A stretch of 26,791 bases of DNA, from positions 1 to 26,791 of the forward strand of contig JAAPAA010000296.1 in NCBI GenBank assembly GCA_012274165.1, written 5' to 3'. Shown piece by piece: positions 7,757 through 16,837 of the stretch; position 1 is the stretch's first letter; each line of letters opens with the position of its first letter. A model generated the notes under the pieces. The model made no database searches. It saw only the letters and a program-made list of their open reading frames with translations, and was not told the origin of the DNA. The position numbers and the translations under genes are program-made. Source of the DNA: Thiobacillaceae bacterium. GTDB lineage: Bacteria > Pseudomonadota > Gammaproteobacteria > Burkholderiales > Thiobacillaceae.

Positions 7757-8866
7757 ATGAAAGCACGCGCCGCCGTAGCCTGGGAACCCAAGAAACCGCT
7801 GTCGATTGAAGAGGTCGATGTCGAAGGCCCGCGCGAGGGCGAGGTGCTGTTGCAGGTCGTCGCCAGCGGCGTCTGCCACACCGACGCCTTCACCCTGTCG
7901 GGCGACGACCCGGAGGGCGCGTTCCCCTGCATCCTCGGCCACGAAGGCGGCTGCATCGTGCTCGAGTGCGGCCCCGGCGTGAAAACGCTGAAGCCAGGCG
8001 ACCACGTCATCCCGCTCTACATTCCCGAGTGCGGCCACTGCGCATATTGCGCCTCGCCCAAGACCAACCTGTGCCAGTCGATTGCGTCCACCGTTTGGAC
8101 TGGCTACATGCCCGATGGCACGCGGCGCTTCTCGAAGAACGGCAAGCCGATCTTCCACTACATGGGGTGTTCGACCTTTTCCGAATACACTGTCGTACCG
8201 GAAATCGCGCTCGCCAAAATCAACCCTGCAGCGCCGCTGGATAAAGTGTGCCTGCTGGGCTGCGGCGTCACCACCGGCATTGGGGCGGTTCTGAACACCG
8301 CCAAGGTTGAACCGGGTTCCACCGTCGCCGTGTTCGGCCTCGGCGGCATTGGCCTGTCCTGCATCCAGGGTGCGGTGATGGCCAAGGCCGGCCGCATCCT
8401 CGCCATCGACCTCAACCCGGACAAGTTCGAGATGGCGAAGGCACTCGGCGCGACCGACTTCATCAACCCGCGCGAGGTCAACGGCTCGCTGGTCGAATAC
8501 ATCCGCGACCTGACCCGTGGCGGTGTCGACTACTCGTTCGAGTGCATCGGCAACGTTAACGTCATGCGCGACGCACTCGAATGCACGCACATGGGTTGGG
8601 GCGTGGCTACCGTCATCGGCGTCGCCGGTTCCGGGCAGGAAATCTGCACCCGGCCGTTCAACCTGGTGGTGGGGCGCACCTGGAAAGGCACCGCATTCGG
8701 CGGCGTCAAGGGCCGCAGCCAGCTGCCGGGCTACGTCGACAACTATATGGCCGGCAAAATCGAACTGGATAAACTGGTCACCCACACCATGCCGCTGGAA
8801 GACATCAACCGCGCCTTCGACCTGATGCACGCAGGCAAGAGCATCCGCTCGGTCATCATTTTCTGA
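7757..8866 (+). CDS. frmA: S-(hydroxymethyl)glutathione dehydrogenase / class III alcohol dehydrogenase
   Basis: Oxidises S-hydroxymethylglutathione, the spontaneous adduct of formaldehyde and glutathione, to S-formylglutathione with NAD+. It is a 369-aa zinc medium-chain dehydrogenase. Catalytic zinc ligands are Cys40 (SGVCHTDAF), His62 (LGHEGG) and Cys169 (LLGCGVTTGIGAV). The structural zinc site is Cys92, 95, 98 and 106 in ECGHCAYCASPKTNLC. The NAD-binding motif is VFGLGGIGL (192-200), followed by AIDLNPDKF. The class III segment VVGRTWKGTAFGGVKGRSQ is present. GAGGAA lies about 7 bases before the ATG. frmB follows after 7 bp, so the two form the standard glutathione-dependent formaldehyde detoxification pair. 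No FrmR repressor gene is present in the window. Confidence 0.97.
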   Translation: MKARAAVAWEPKKPLSIEEVDVEGPREGEVLLQVVASGVCHTDAFTLSGDDPEGAFPCILGHEGGCIVLECGPGVKTLKPGDHVIPLYIPECGHCAYCASPKTNLCQSIASTVWTGYMPDGTRRFSKNGKPIFHYMGCSTFSEYTVVPEIALAKINPAAPLDKVCLLGCGVTTGIGAVLNTAKVEPGSTVAVFGLGGIGLSCIQGAVMAKAGRILAIDLNPDKFEMAKALGATDFINPREVNGSLVEYIRDLTRGGVDYSFECIGNVNVMRDALECTHMGWGVATVIGVAGSGQEICTRPFNLVVGRTWKGTAFGGVKGRSQLPGYVDNYMAGKIELDKLVTHTMPLEDINRAFDLMHAGKSIRSVIIF

Positions 8867-8873
8867 GGCCGCA

Positions 8874-9710
8874 ATGAAACAAGTTGAACGCATCAAGGAA
8901 TTCGGCGGCTGGCTCGAACGCTGGCAGCACGAGTCGTCCACCTGCCATTGCATGATGACCTTCTCGGTCTACCTGCCGCCACAGGCAGCCTCGCAAAAAC
9001 TGCCGGTGGTGTACTGGCTGTCAGGGCTCACCTGCACCGACGACAACGTGCGCGTGAAGGCCGGCGCGCAGCGCTACGCGGCCGAACTCGGTCTGATCCT
9101 CGTCATGCCCGACACCAGTCCGCGCGGCGATGCTGTGCCCGACGTGCCTGAGCGCTACGACCTCGGCCAGGGCGCGGGCTTCTACGTCAACGCCACGCAG
9201 CCGCCGTGGGCGACGCACTACCAGATGTACGACTACGTCACCCACGAACTGCCCACGCTGGTCGAGACCCATTTTCCTGCGATCCCCGGCAAGCGCGCCA
9301 TCAGCGGCCATTCGATGGGCGGCCACGGCGCACTCATCTGCGCGCTGAAAAATCCCGGCAGGTATGCCTCCGTCTCGGCCTTTTCGCCGATCTGCAACCC
9401 AGTGCTCAGCCCGTGGGGGCAAGGCTGCTTCGGCGCCTATCTCGGCAACGACAAGCAGGCTTGGGAAGCTTGGGATGCCACCTGCCTGATTCAAGCGGGC
9501 GCACCGCTTCCGTCCGCGCTGATCGACCACGGCACCGCCGACGAATTTCTGGCCGAACAGCTCTTCCCGCAGAACCTGCAGGCCGCCTGCACCGCGCGCG
9601 GCATCCCGCTCACCCTGCGGATGCAGGACAGCTACGACCACAGCTACCACTTCATCGCCACCTTCATCGGCGAACATCTGGCGTTTCATGCACGCGCGAT
9701 GGCGGATTAA
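8874..9710 (+). CDS. frmB: S-formylglutathione hydrolase
   Basis: Hydrolyses S-formylglutathione to formate and glutathione, the step after FrmA. This 278-aa alpha/beta hydrolase of the esterase D family has the nucleophile Ser147 in SGHSMGGHGAL, a likely acid Asp in DHGTADEFL and the catalytic His in YDHSYHFIATFIGEH. The N-terminal LPVVYWLSGLTCTDDN and MPDTSPRGDAVPDVPE are typical of the family, and the length is normal. The start ATG lies 7 bp after the frmA stop, with no strong Shine-Dalgarno, which suggests coupling to frmA. Formate could feed formate dehydrogenase, but none is in the window. Confidence 0.97.
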   Translation: MKQVERIKEFGGWLERWQHESSTCHCMMTFSVYLPPQAASQKLPVVYWLSGLTCTDDNVRVKAGAQRYAAELGLILVMPDTSPRGDAVPDVPERYDLGQGAGFYVNATQPPWATHYQMYDYVTHELPTLVETHFPAIPGKRAISGHSMGGHGALICALKNPGRYASVSAFSPICNPVLSPWGQGCFGAYLGNDKQAWEAWDATCLIQAGAPLPSALIDHGTADEFLAEQLFPQNLQAACTARGIPLTLRMQDSYDHSYHFIATFIGEHLAFHARAMAD

Positions 9711-9713
9711 GGC

Positions 9714-9737
9714 GCCGACCCTGCTCTCAGCGTCGGC
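9714..9737 (+). terminator. Hairpin after frmB (weak terminator candidate)
   Basis: GCCGAC and GTCGGC form a perfect 6-bp stem around a 12-base loop, a few bases after the frmB stop. No T-tract follows, so termination is uncertain. A separate transcription unit for the next gene is plausible given the 160-bp gap. Confidence 0.25.
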
Positions 9738-9870
9738 CAAGCACAATTTATGTCGGGCAAAAAATTCTTGAATGGACAGCCGGGCTTGTCGGGAACAGGA
9801 TCATCGCTTCCAGTCCTGCACATGCACCGTGCTCACATGGAATCCACCCGATCATAGAAGGAGACTCGCC

Positions 9871-10458
9871 ATGACCTATACCCGTTTGCCTACCCGCAAT
9901 CTCGACAAAACCGCAGGCCTGCTGCGTCCCGCCTGTGTGTTGCCCGAACGCGTGGGGCTGGAGAACCCGGCGCTCGACGTGATGACCGATTTCCGCCGCC
10001 TCACCGCCTTCATCGCCACGCCCGGCGACACCATCAAACAGGCGGAAGAGCGCATGCTTCGCCGCAAGGTGCGCCTGCTGTTCGTCATGGACGGCGAGGA
10101 TCGCGTGGCCGGGCTGGTCACCAGCACCGACATTCATGGCGAAAAACCCATGCAAGTGGTGCAAAGCCACGGTATCCGCCGGGACGAAGTGCTGGTGGGC
10201 GACATCATGACCCCGGTGGACCTGCTGGAAGCAGTCGACTTCGACGACATTGCCCACGCCCGCGTCGGCCACGTGCTGGAAACGCTCAAGTCGCGCGGTC
10301 GCCAGCACGCGCTGGTGATCGAAAACACGAACGGCCGGCAGTTGGTGCGCGGCCTGCTGTCCCTGTCGCAGTTATGCAAACAGCTGGGCGTCACCATTGA
10401 AACCACCGAAGTTGCGCACAGCTTCATCGAAATCGAGCAGCACCTCGCGCACGCCTGA
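9871..10458 (+). CDS. CBS-domain pair protein
   Basis: Stand-alone 195-aa protein with two CBS motifs: about residues 46-105 (FIATPGDTIKQAEERMLRRK, then LLFVMDGEDRVAGLVTSTDI) and about 108-170 (VGDIMTPVDLLEAV, with ALVIENTNGRQLVRGLLSLS). CBS pairs usually sense adenosine nucleotides and control a partner enzyme or channel; no catalytic domain is fused here. The first 45 residues are not recognisable, and there is no signal peptide or membrane segment. The start is the ATG at 9871 because AGAAGGAG sits 7 bases upstream. It follows frmB by 160 bp and precedes a 309-bp gap, so it could be its own unit or the end of the tal-frmAB unit. Its partner is unknown. Confidence 0.88.
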   Translation: MTYTRLPTRNLDKTAGLLRPACVLPERVGLENPALDVMTDFRRLTAFIATPGDTIKQAEERMLRRKVRLLFVMDGEDRVAGLVTSTDIHGEKPMQVVQSHGIRRDEVLVGDIMTPVDLLEAVDFDDIAHARVGHVLETLKSRGRQHALVIENTNGRQLVRGLLSLSQLCKQLGVTIETTEVAHSFIEIEQHLAHA

Positions 10459-10767
10459 GCCACCGCGTCGCTACACCTGCATCGCGCAGGGTGTGGCGGC
10501 AACAGGTGCGGCTTGAGTGAATCCCTATCGCGCTGCAAAACCCGTGCTCCAGCCGTGCGTTGTGCATGAAAAACGGGTGGCCCGCGCGTCCAAAAACGGC
10601 CGCGATCCCAAGCGACTGCGCAACCCGATTGGGACTCACATGCGATCCCACGCAACACCCAAGGTTTTCCCGCACGGCGTCTTGTGCTCAAATCGCGGAC
10701 TTCCGGGTGCATCGACAGGGTGCACCGGACGGGAGCGAAACGCAGGACACAACAACAAGCACAACAC
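10459..10767. other. Intergenic region upstream of the glycan cluster
   Basis: A 309-bp stretch with no convincing gene. A bulged GC-rich hairpin (about 10470-10497, arms containing ACACC and GGTGT) follows the CBS gene but lacks a T-run. GGGTGCA occurs twice (10709-10735 area), and the second copy forms the palindrome GGTGCACC. I found no clear -35/-10 pair, although this is the most likely place for the promoter of the long rightward operon. Confidence 0.4.
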
Positions 10768-12426
10768 ATGAATATTTCCGTCAGCGAACTGATCGTCCGG
10801 TATCTGGAGCGCCTGGGGATTGACCACATCTTCGGCATGCCGGGCGCGCACGTGCTGCCCATTTACGACCGCCTGCATGACTCCGGCATCAAGAGCGTGC
10901 TGGTCAAACACGAGCAGGGTGCGGCCTTCATGGCGGGCGGTTACGCACGGGTGGCGCACCGGCCGGGCGCGTGCATCACCACCGCCGGGCCGGGCGCGAC
11001 CAATCTGATTACCGGGATTGCCAATGCCTACGCCGAGCGACTGCCGGTGCTGGCGATCACCGGCGAAACCTCGACCTATATTTTCGGCAAGGGCGGCCTG
11101 CAGGAAAGCTCGGGCGAAGGCGGCGCCATCGACCAGGGCGCGCTGTTTGCCAGCATCACGCGCTATCACAAGCTGATCGAGCGCACCGACTATCTCGGAC
11201 AGGTGCTGAACCAGGCCACGCACGCCTTGCTTGGGCGCGAGCCGGGACCGGTGCTGCTGTCGATTCCGTACAACGTGCAGAAGGAAATGGTCGACGACAG
11301 CGTGCTCGACTCGGTGCATTTCCCCAGTCGCTCGACCACGCACCACACTACGCCGACGGCTGAACTCACCGACCTGCTGCGCACCGCACACACCCCGGTC
11401 ATCATCGCGGGCTATGGCTGCATCCAGGCGGGCGGGCGCGACGTGGTTGCGGCATTCGCCGAACGCTTCAACATTCCGGTGACCACCAGCCTCAAGGCCA
11501 AGGGCGTGGTGGCCGAGGGCACCGCCTTGTCGCTGGGCTGCCTCGGCGTCACGTCGAACGGCGACGCGTATCGCTATCTGGTCGATCACGCCGACCTGCT
11601 GGTGTTTCTCGGCGCAAGCTTTAACGAACGCACCAGTTATCTATGGGATGCGAAGTTGCTGGCCGGCAAGAAAATCGCCCAGGTGGATTGCGACGCCACC
11701 CAGTTGGGCCGCGTGTTCCAGCCCGATGTGGCGATTTGCGGCGACATCCGCGCGGTGATGGAAGACGTTTTTGCCACGCTGGAGGCCGACGCCACGCCGC
11801 CCAAGGCGCGCGCCTTACTCGACAGTCACCAGGCCAGCGCCGCACAACCCGCCGGCGACGACAGCGCGAACCAGGCATTTCGCCTGATGCAGGCTTTTTA
11901 CAACCAGCTCGCCCATCGTTTCCCGCACAACGCGCTGGTGTTCGACGACAACATCGTCTTTGCGCAAAGTTATTTCGACGTCTCCGACCACAACCATTAC
12001 TTCCCGAATTCCGGCATCTCGTCGCTGGGACACGCGATTCCCGCCGCCATCGGTGCGCGCTGCTTTGCGCCGGACAGCCCCACTTTCGCCATCCTCGGCG
12101 ACGGCGGTTTCCAGATGTGCTGCATGGAAATGATGACGGCGGTGAACTACGGCATCCCGCTCAATGTCGTCGTCATCAACAACGGCACCATGAGCCTGAT
12201 CCGCAAGAACCAGTTCCAGCTGTACGGCGAACGCTATATCGATTGCGACTTTGTGAACCCCGACTTCGGCCTGCTCGCGCAGTCGTTTGGCGTGCAGCAC
12301 CATCGCATCGAAACCGAGGCCGAACTCGACGCCCTGTTTGTACGAGCCGACCTGACCGGCGCCATCAACCTCATCGAAATCCTGCTCGACAAACATGCCT
12401 TCCCCCGCTACCTGTCGGCTCGCTAG
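10768..12426 (+). CDS. Thiamine-diphosphate-dependent enzyme, acetolactate synthase-like
   Basis: A 552-aa member of the acetolactate synthase/pyruvate oxidase/benzoylformate decarboxylase superfamily. The N-terminal pyrimidine-binding domain carries the catalytic Glu49 in VKHEQGAAFMAGGYAR and the TTAGPGATNLITGIANAYAE stretch. A central domain follows (about 190-330). The C-terminal domain has the ThDP/Mg motif starting at GDGGFQMCC (about residue 444) and ending in VVVINNGTMSLI. It does not clearly match any single biosynthetic AHAS, and no small subunit (ilvH) gene is adjacent. It heads a glycan gene cluster, where related enzymes such as YerE add two-carbon units to nucleotide sugars; that role is inference. 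The start at 10768 gives the normal family N-terminus but has no strong Shine-Dalgarno. The next gene overlaps its 3' end by 32 bp. Confidence 0.88.
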   Translation: MNISVSELIVRYLERLGIDHIFGMPGAHVLPIYDRLHDSGIKSVLVKHEQGAAFMAGGYARVAHRPGACITTAGPGATNLITGIANAYAERLPVLAITGETSTYIFGKGGLQESSGEGGAIDQGALFASITRYHKLIERTDYLGQVLNQATHALLGREPGPVLLSIPYNVQKEMVDDSVLDSVHFPSRSTTHHTTPTAELTDLLRTAHTPVIIAGYGCIQAGGRDVVAAFAERFNIPVTTSLKAKGVVAEGTALSLGCLGVTSNGDAYRYLVDHADLLVFLGASFNERTSYLWDAKLLAGKKIAQVDCDATQLGRVFQPDVAICGDIRAVMEDVFATLEADATPPKARALLDSHQASAAQPAGDDSANQAFRLMQAFYNQLAHRFPHNALVFDDNIVFAQSYFDVSDHNHYFPNSGISSLGHAIPAAIGARCFAPDSPTFAILGDGGFQMCCMEMMTAVNYGIPLNVVVINNGTMSLIRKNQFQLYGERYIDCDFVNPDFGLLAQSFGVQHHRIETEAELDALFVRADLTGAINLIEILLDKHAFPRYLSAR

Positions 12427-14176
12427 CCCAGACGAACAGATCGCGGCGCAACAGGCCGTCATCGCGAAATTTGAAGCCCTGCTGTGGGAAAACGGTTTCA
12501 ACGCATCGCTGCTGGCGTCGTATCAATCGGCCTGGCGGCGGCTCGAAACGCTGATCGCAGCGCGCGGCGACGACCGCCGCCATCGCTTCCTCCTCGTTAT
12601 CCCGGTTGCCGATAGCCCGCAGCAACTGCATGCCTGCCTCGACAGCCTGCTCGACCTTTGCAAGCTGTTTGGCTACGGCGGACAGCACGGCGGTTCCTTC
12701 AATGACACCCAGGGCAGTCGCTGGAAAAAAGTCTCGGTAATGATTGCCGATGACACGCTGGACCCCAGCTGCATCGCTGCGCACCAAGCCATCGCCCGCG
12801 AGTTCGAGGCTAAGGGGCTGGCCGTGGACTACTTCGGCCTCGACGAGCAGCGCGCGCTGCTGGACTTGCTACCCGATTCGACATCGCTCTCGCGCATCAT
12901 TGGTAAATTCCACCCTGAGGCTTTCAGCCACAAGGGCCAGGCCATCATGCGCAACATCGCCTGGTTGAAACTGGCACAGATGCAGGCGGCGGACGTTCCC
13001 CTGCTCTTTTACACCCTTGATGCCGATCAGACCTTCAAGGTGAATATCGCCACTGCGGACGGCGACCGCGACGTCTACGCGGTGAATTTTTTTGCGCAAC
13101 TCGACGCCATTTTCAGCGCCACCGACGCCGAAGTGCTGACCGGCAAGGTGGTCGGCGACCCGCCTGTCTCGCCTGCCGTGATGGCGGGCAATTTCCTCGA
13201 AGACGTGACCGGATTTCTGCGCGAGATGGCCGACTGCGACCCCGATGCCGCCTACCGGCAGCCTGCCGCCAGCACGCAGGGATCGGGTGAGGCCGCGTAT
13301 CACGACATGGCAGGACTGTTCGGTTTCGAGCAGGCGGATAAGGCCTATCGCTACCGCTGTCCGTTGCCCGGGACCCCCAGCAATGCCGACTGCTTCGTCG
13401 ACTTCTCTCGACACCTGAAGCGCTTTTTCCACGGCGAGCATCCCACCCGCGTCACCTGGTATCGGCATGCCAACGTCATGCAAAGCGTGCAGCCCGCGCG
13501 TACCGTCTACACCGGCAACGCCGTCTTCCGTCCCACGGCTTTGAACTGGTTCATCCCCTTCGCACCCCTGCGCCTGCGGATGTCCGGCCCTACGCTCGGG
13601 CGGCTGATGAAAGCTGGGCTGGGCACTCGCTTCGTCTCGGCCAACCTGCCGATGCTGCACAAGCGCACGGTCGACACCACGGGCGAAGCAGAATTTCGCC
13701 CCGGCGTGGTGTCGCAACGCGAGCGCGTCGACCTCTGCGATGAATACGAGCGTCAGTTTCACGGCGATGTCATGCTGTTTTCCATTGAGCGACTCACCGA
13801 GCATGGATTTCCCCAGCAGCCTGTTTCGTCTGAACAGATCATCACCACGCTGAAAAACGTGCAGGCCGACATGCTGGAGCAATACCGCGCGAAGCATCAG
13901 GCCACCGTCGACAAGTACGCTCAGCTACAAGCACTGCTGAACAAAGCGCGCGTCTGCCTGGACCATAACGAGGCACTGGCCTGTGCCCACGCAAACTTTG
14001 AAGCATTCGCCGACAACCTCGCGCACAACTTCGGCAGCGATTCGCCGTGCCATGCACGCATCGACTCGGCTGCCAACCGCGCCGCCTGGCGCCAGCGCCA
14101 GCTCGACGCCATCGCCAGTTATCACACCGACCTGCGCGCCTGGGATGAGGCGCTCGCCACCCTCAGACAGGCATGA
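12395..14176 (+). CDS. Large uncharacterised protein with GT-A glycosyltransferase-like region
   Basis: A 593-aa protein I cannot assign to a known family with certainty. Residues about 62-220 look like a nucleotide-sugar GT-A fold: a strand opening with HRFLLVIPVADSPQQLHACL, a second strand KVSVMIADDT, and a DxD-like motif in FYTLDADQTF (205-214). The middle (about 220-470) holds an acceptor-like region with WYRHANVMQSVQPARTVYTG and a Cys-containing stretch. The last 110 residues or so are predicted helical. No signal peptide or membrane helix is obvious. It starts inside the end of the ThDP enzyme gene (32-bp overlap), and its stop overlaps the next ATG (ATGA), so it is tightly coupled in the operon. 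A glycosyltransferase role is inferred from the DxD motif and neighbourhood; the ATG at 12395 lacks a clear Shine-Dalgarno. Confidence 0.75.
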   Translation: MPSPATCRLASPDEQIAAQQAVIAKFEALLWENGFNASLLASYQSAWRRLETLIAARGDDRRHRFLLVIPVADSPQQLHACLDSLLDLCKLFGYGGQHGGSFNDTQGSRWKKVSVMIADDTLDPSCIAAHQAIAREFEAKGLAVDYFGLDEQRALLDLLPDSTSLSRIIGKFHPEAFSHKGQAIMRNIAWLKLAQMQAADVPLLFYTLDADQTFKVNIATADGDRDVYAVNFFAQLDAIFSATDAEVLTGKVVGDPPVSPAVMAGNFLEDVTGFLREMADCDPDAAYRQPAASTQGSGEAAYHDMAGLFGFEQADKAYRYRCPLPGTPSNADCFVDFSRHLKRFFHGEHPTRVTWYRHANVMQSVQPARTVYTGNAVFRPTALNWFIPFAPLRLRMSGPTLGRLMKAGLGTRFVSANLPMLHKRTVDTTGEAEFRPGVVSQRERVDLCDEYERQFHGDVMLFSIERLTEHGFPQQPVSSEQIITTLKNVQADMLEQYRAKHQATVDKYAQLQALLNKARVCLDHNEALACAHANFEAFADNLAHNFGSDSPCHARIDSAANRAAWRQRQLDAIASYHTDLRAWDEALATLRQA

Positions 14177-15510
14177 TCGAGCGCCTGCGCCACGCGCTGC
14201 ACCACTGGCGCTATCCGCAGCGTTACGCCCACCTCGACCACCTGCTGAAAACCCAGGCACTCGACCGCACGCAACTGCTTGCCAAGCAACAGCGCGACCT
14301 CGCCAACATCGTCGCCTTCGCCGCCTCCCACACCCCCTATTACGCCGAGACGTTCGGCCCGCTGCTCGGCAGCGGCCGCCTGCCCGCCTTCAACGTCCTG
14401 CCGATCCTGAAAAAAGACGACGTCATATGCCGACTTGACGACTTGCTCGCGCACACCGCTGACCGCAGCCAGGTTAAAAGCGGCCACACTGGCGGATCGA
14501 CCGGAAAACCTCTGGCGTTTTACTACGACGATGCCAAACACGAGCTGATGCGCGCAGGCATGATGCGCAGCTATAGGTTGTCCGGCTGGCGGCCGGGGCA
14601 AAAAATCCTTAATTTCTGGGGGGCGCGACAGGACGTTGTCCCCGGCGGCGTGTTCGGTAGCGGGCTGTTCGATTTCATCGCCGCCGAGCACACCCTCGCC
14701 GCGTTTGAGTACACCGAAGCGCAACTCGTCGAATGGGCGCGTTTCATCCAGTCTTACCGCCCGGTTCTGCTGCAGGGCTACGCGTCGGTATTGAGTGAAG
14801 TCGCGCGCGTGGCGATCGACCAGCGCATGCCGATGCCGCAGACCCTGCTCGGCGTGTACTCCACCGCCGAAGTGCTCACCGACAGCCAGCGTCAACTCAT
14901 GCAACGGGCCTTCGGCTGCAAGGTATTCAACCAGTACGGCAGCCGCGAAATCCCCAACATCGCCTGCGAATGCCGGCACGGCAACATGCACGTCTTCACC
15001 GACATGGTCTATCTCGAATCGGTGCCGCTTGAACATACAACGGGCGAACCCGACAACCGGCTACTGGTCACCTCGCTGACCAATCGCCTGATGCCGATGA
15101 TCCGTTACGACATCGGCGACAGCGGCCGGCTGCTCGACGGCGAATGCGCCTGCGGCCTGCCCTTCCCGCTGATGGAAATGGGTATGTGCCGGCAAAACGA
15201 CCTCATCCGCACCCGCCGCGGAAAAACTCTCTACCCGTCCTACTTCAACCATCTGCTCGATGGTCAAACGCAGATCCGGCAATACCAGTGGGTGCAACAC
15301 GACCTTGACCGGCTCGCGCTGAACCTGGTCGCGGCCCGCCCGCTGGATGCCGGAACGCTGGCATCGTTGCAAGCGCGCATTCGCCGCGAGGTCGATGAAC
15401 AGCTCATGCTGGAAGTGAACTACCTCGACGACATCCCGCGGACGGTTTCGGGCAAGCACCGGTTTGTGATCGGCATGGCGGCAGTACCCGGCAACGGCCA
15501 CAAAACCTGA
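14173..15510 (+). CDS. PaaK/CapK-like adenylate-forming enzyme
   Basis: A 445-aa member of the ANL superfamily close to phenylacetate-CoA ligases and to the CapK-like proteins of polysaccharide clusters. It should activate a carboxylate as an acyl-adenylate, but the acid is unknown. Visible motifs are the nucleotide loop SGHTGGSTGKPLAF (103-116), VYSTAEVLTDSQRQLM, the adenine/Mg region NQYGSREIPNIACEC, MIRYDIGDSGRL, and a C-terminal SGKHRFV with the expected catalytic lysine. Cys-rich motifs (ACECRHGNMHVF and GECACGLPF) are typical of the CapK group. Its ATG overlaps the stop of the preceding gene. In this setting it may supply an acyl decoration for the glycan or a lipid acceptor (inference). 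Confidence 0.88.
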   Translation: MIERLRHALHHWRYPQRYAHLDHLLKTQALDRTQLLAKQQRDLANIVAFAASHTPYYAETFGPLLGSGRLPAFNVLPILKKDDVICRLDDLLAHTADRSQVKSGHTGGSTGKPLAFYYDDAKHELMRAGMMRSYRLSGWRPGQKILNFWGARQDVVPGGVFGSGLFDFIAAEHTLAAFEYTEAQLVEWARFIQSYRPVLLQGYASVLSEVARVAIDQRMPMPQTLLGVYSTAEVLTDSQRQLMQRAFGCKVFNQYGSREIPNIACECRHGNMHVFTDMVYLESVPLEHTTGEPDNRLLVTSLTNRLMPMIRYDIGDSGRLLDGECACGLPFPLMEMGMCRQNDLIRTRRGKTLYPSYFNHLLDGQTQIRQYQWVQHDLDRLALNLVAARPLDAGTLASLQARIRREVDEQLMLEVNYLDDIPRTVSGKHRFVIGMAAVPGNGHKT

Positions 15511-15639
15511 AGCCCGAACCGGCGAAACCTCACCCCATGTATTCGCCCGGAACAAACACTGGGCTACTATGAGCGACTTCAAAAGCGCCTGCCCAGCGAC
15601 AAAGACCGGGGCACCGGCGCAATTCAGGATCTGTATAAA

Positions 15640-16833
15640 GTGCGAGCCCCTCTGTTACCCGCATCCCTCATGGCCTCAATCGGCGCGACCCAAGCCTCCG
15701 TCACGGCTTTTTTCCTGCTATTCGTTTTTGCCCTGAGCCTGCCCCCCAAGTGGGCGACTTTGCATATTGCTGGGCTGGGCCTGGCCGCCTCGGCGGGGTT
15801 CGCGCGCCGCGTGGACTGGCACACCCCCGCGATGCGAGCCTTTCTGTTCTTCACTTCACTGTGGCTGGTACCGGTTCTGCTGGCGGCCTGTTTGCAACAT
15901 GCACAGGGCCTTGCCAGCGCGCCGAACTGGCTGGAGTTGCTGAAGCTCGTCCTGCGCATGCTCGGCGTCGGTGTTGGCCTCATCATCCTGATCCAGCGCG
16001 GATGGCTGACCCTGCAGTCTGCGGTCGTGGCACTGCTCTGCGCGTTAGCTATCCATGTCGGCGCCGGCCTGCTCCAGCTGCTTGCCGAACCGGCCACCAG
16101 CCTGGCGGCCTGGCGTCAACTGCGCATCAACGGGCTGGTGTTCAACCCCAATCCTTTCGGCATGTTCATGGCGCTGACGGCCGTACTTTCAGCCGGTCTG
16201 CTGCGCGATAGACTGCGCCACCCGCTGCTCTGGACGGTGTTGATCGCAGCGCTGCTCTGCGTGTGGGCATCGGGATCGCGCGGCGCGATTCTCACTGTAG
16301 CCACGGGATTTGCCGTTTTGTTCCCGCCTAAAACCCGCACACGCCTGTTTGTCTATCTCGGGTGCGGCGTGCTGATGGCGGCTGTGTATTGGTATGTCGC
16401 GCTGCACACACCTTCGCTGTATAGCGGTAGCGACACCGAACGCATGCAGGCCTTTGCGTTTTCGCTGGAAAAGATCCGCCTGGCGCCCTGGACAGGCTGG
16501 GGACTCGAATCCTACGAATACTTCCCGGACCGGATCGGCCCGAACGCACCCCACAACATGTGGCTCGACATCGCCGTGAGCAGTGGCCTGGTGGCGCTGG
16601 CGGGCGCATTGGTATCAACCGCGCTGCTGGCTTATCGCCTGTATCGCTGCGACCACCCTGCCGCGCAGCTGGCGCTTGCCGTGTTCGCAGCCAGCGTGCT
16701 GGCCGGATCGCTCGAATACTCCATCCTGATCTCCACCCATTTCCGCGGCATCTGGGTCGTCGTCACCGCGCTTGCATGCATAACGCTAAGCACATGCAAC
16801 ACCGCCCAGCGCGCGACGCCTGCGCCCATTTGA
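15640..16833 (+). CDS. O-antigen ligase/polymerase family (WaaL/Wzy-like) membrane protein
   Basis: A 397-aa integral membrane protein with about 10 hydrophobic segments and the Wzy_C/O-antigen ligase pattern. Features are INGLVFNPNPFGMFMALTAV, ASGSRGAILTVATGFAVLF, then the main periplasmic loop (about 245-305) with PWTGWGLESYEYFPDRIGP and APHNMWLDIAVSSGLVAL. The His-Asn in that last motif is the position important in WaaL-type enzymes. It should join or polymerise undecaprenyl-linked glycan at the periplasmic face. A GTG start at 15640 is chosen because AGGA lies 10 bases upstream; the ATG at 15670 has no Shine-Dalgarno. The 129-bp gap before it has no clear signal. Ligase and polymerase cannot be told apart from sequence alone. 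Confidence 0.87.
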   Translation: MRAPLLPASLMASIGATQASVTAFFLLFVFALSLPPKWATLHIAGLGLAASAGFARRVDWHTPAMRAFLFFTSLWLVPVLLAACLQHAQGLASAPNWLELLKLVLRMLGVGVGLIILIQRGWLTLQSAVVALLCALAIHVGAGLLQLLAEPATSLAAWRQLRINGLVFNPNPFGMFMALTAVLSAGLLRDRLRHPLLWTVLIAALLCVWASGSRGAILTVATGFAVLFPPKTRTRLFVYLGCGVLMAAVYWYVALHTPSLYSGSDTERMQAFAFSLEKIRLAPWTGWGLESYEYFPDRIGPNAPHNMWLDIAVSSGLVALAGALVSTALLAYRLYRCDHPAAQLALAVFAASVLAGSLEYSILISTHFRGIWVVVTALACITLSTCNTAQRATPAPI

Positions 16834-16837
16834 ATCA

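Noticed and set aside
6692..8953. A 753-codon open frame on the minus strand opposite transaldolase and frmA
   Set aside because: Same reason: it mirrors two clear enzymes and has no domain or ribosome site.
10470..10497. Intrinsic terminator after the CBS gene
   Set aside because: The stem is bulged and no T-run follows, so I list it only as part of the intergenic region.
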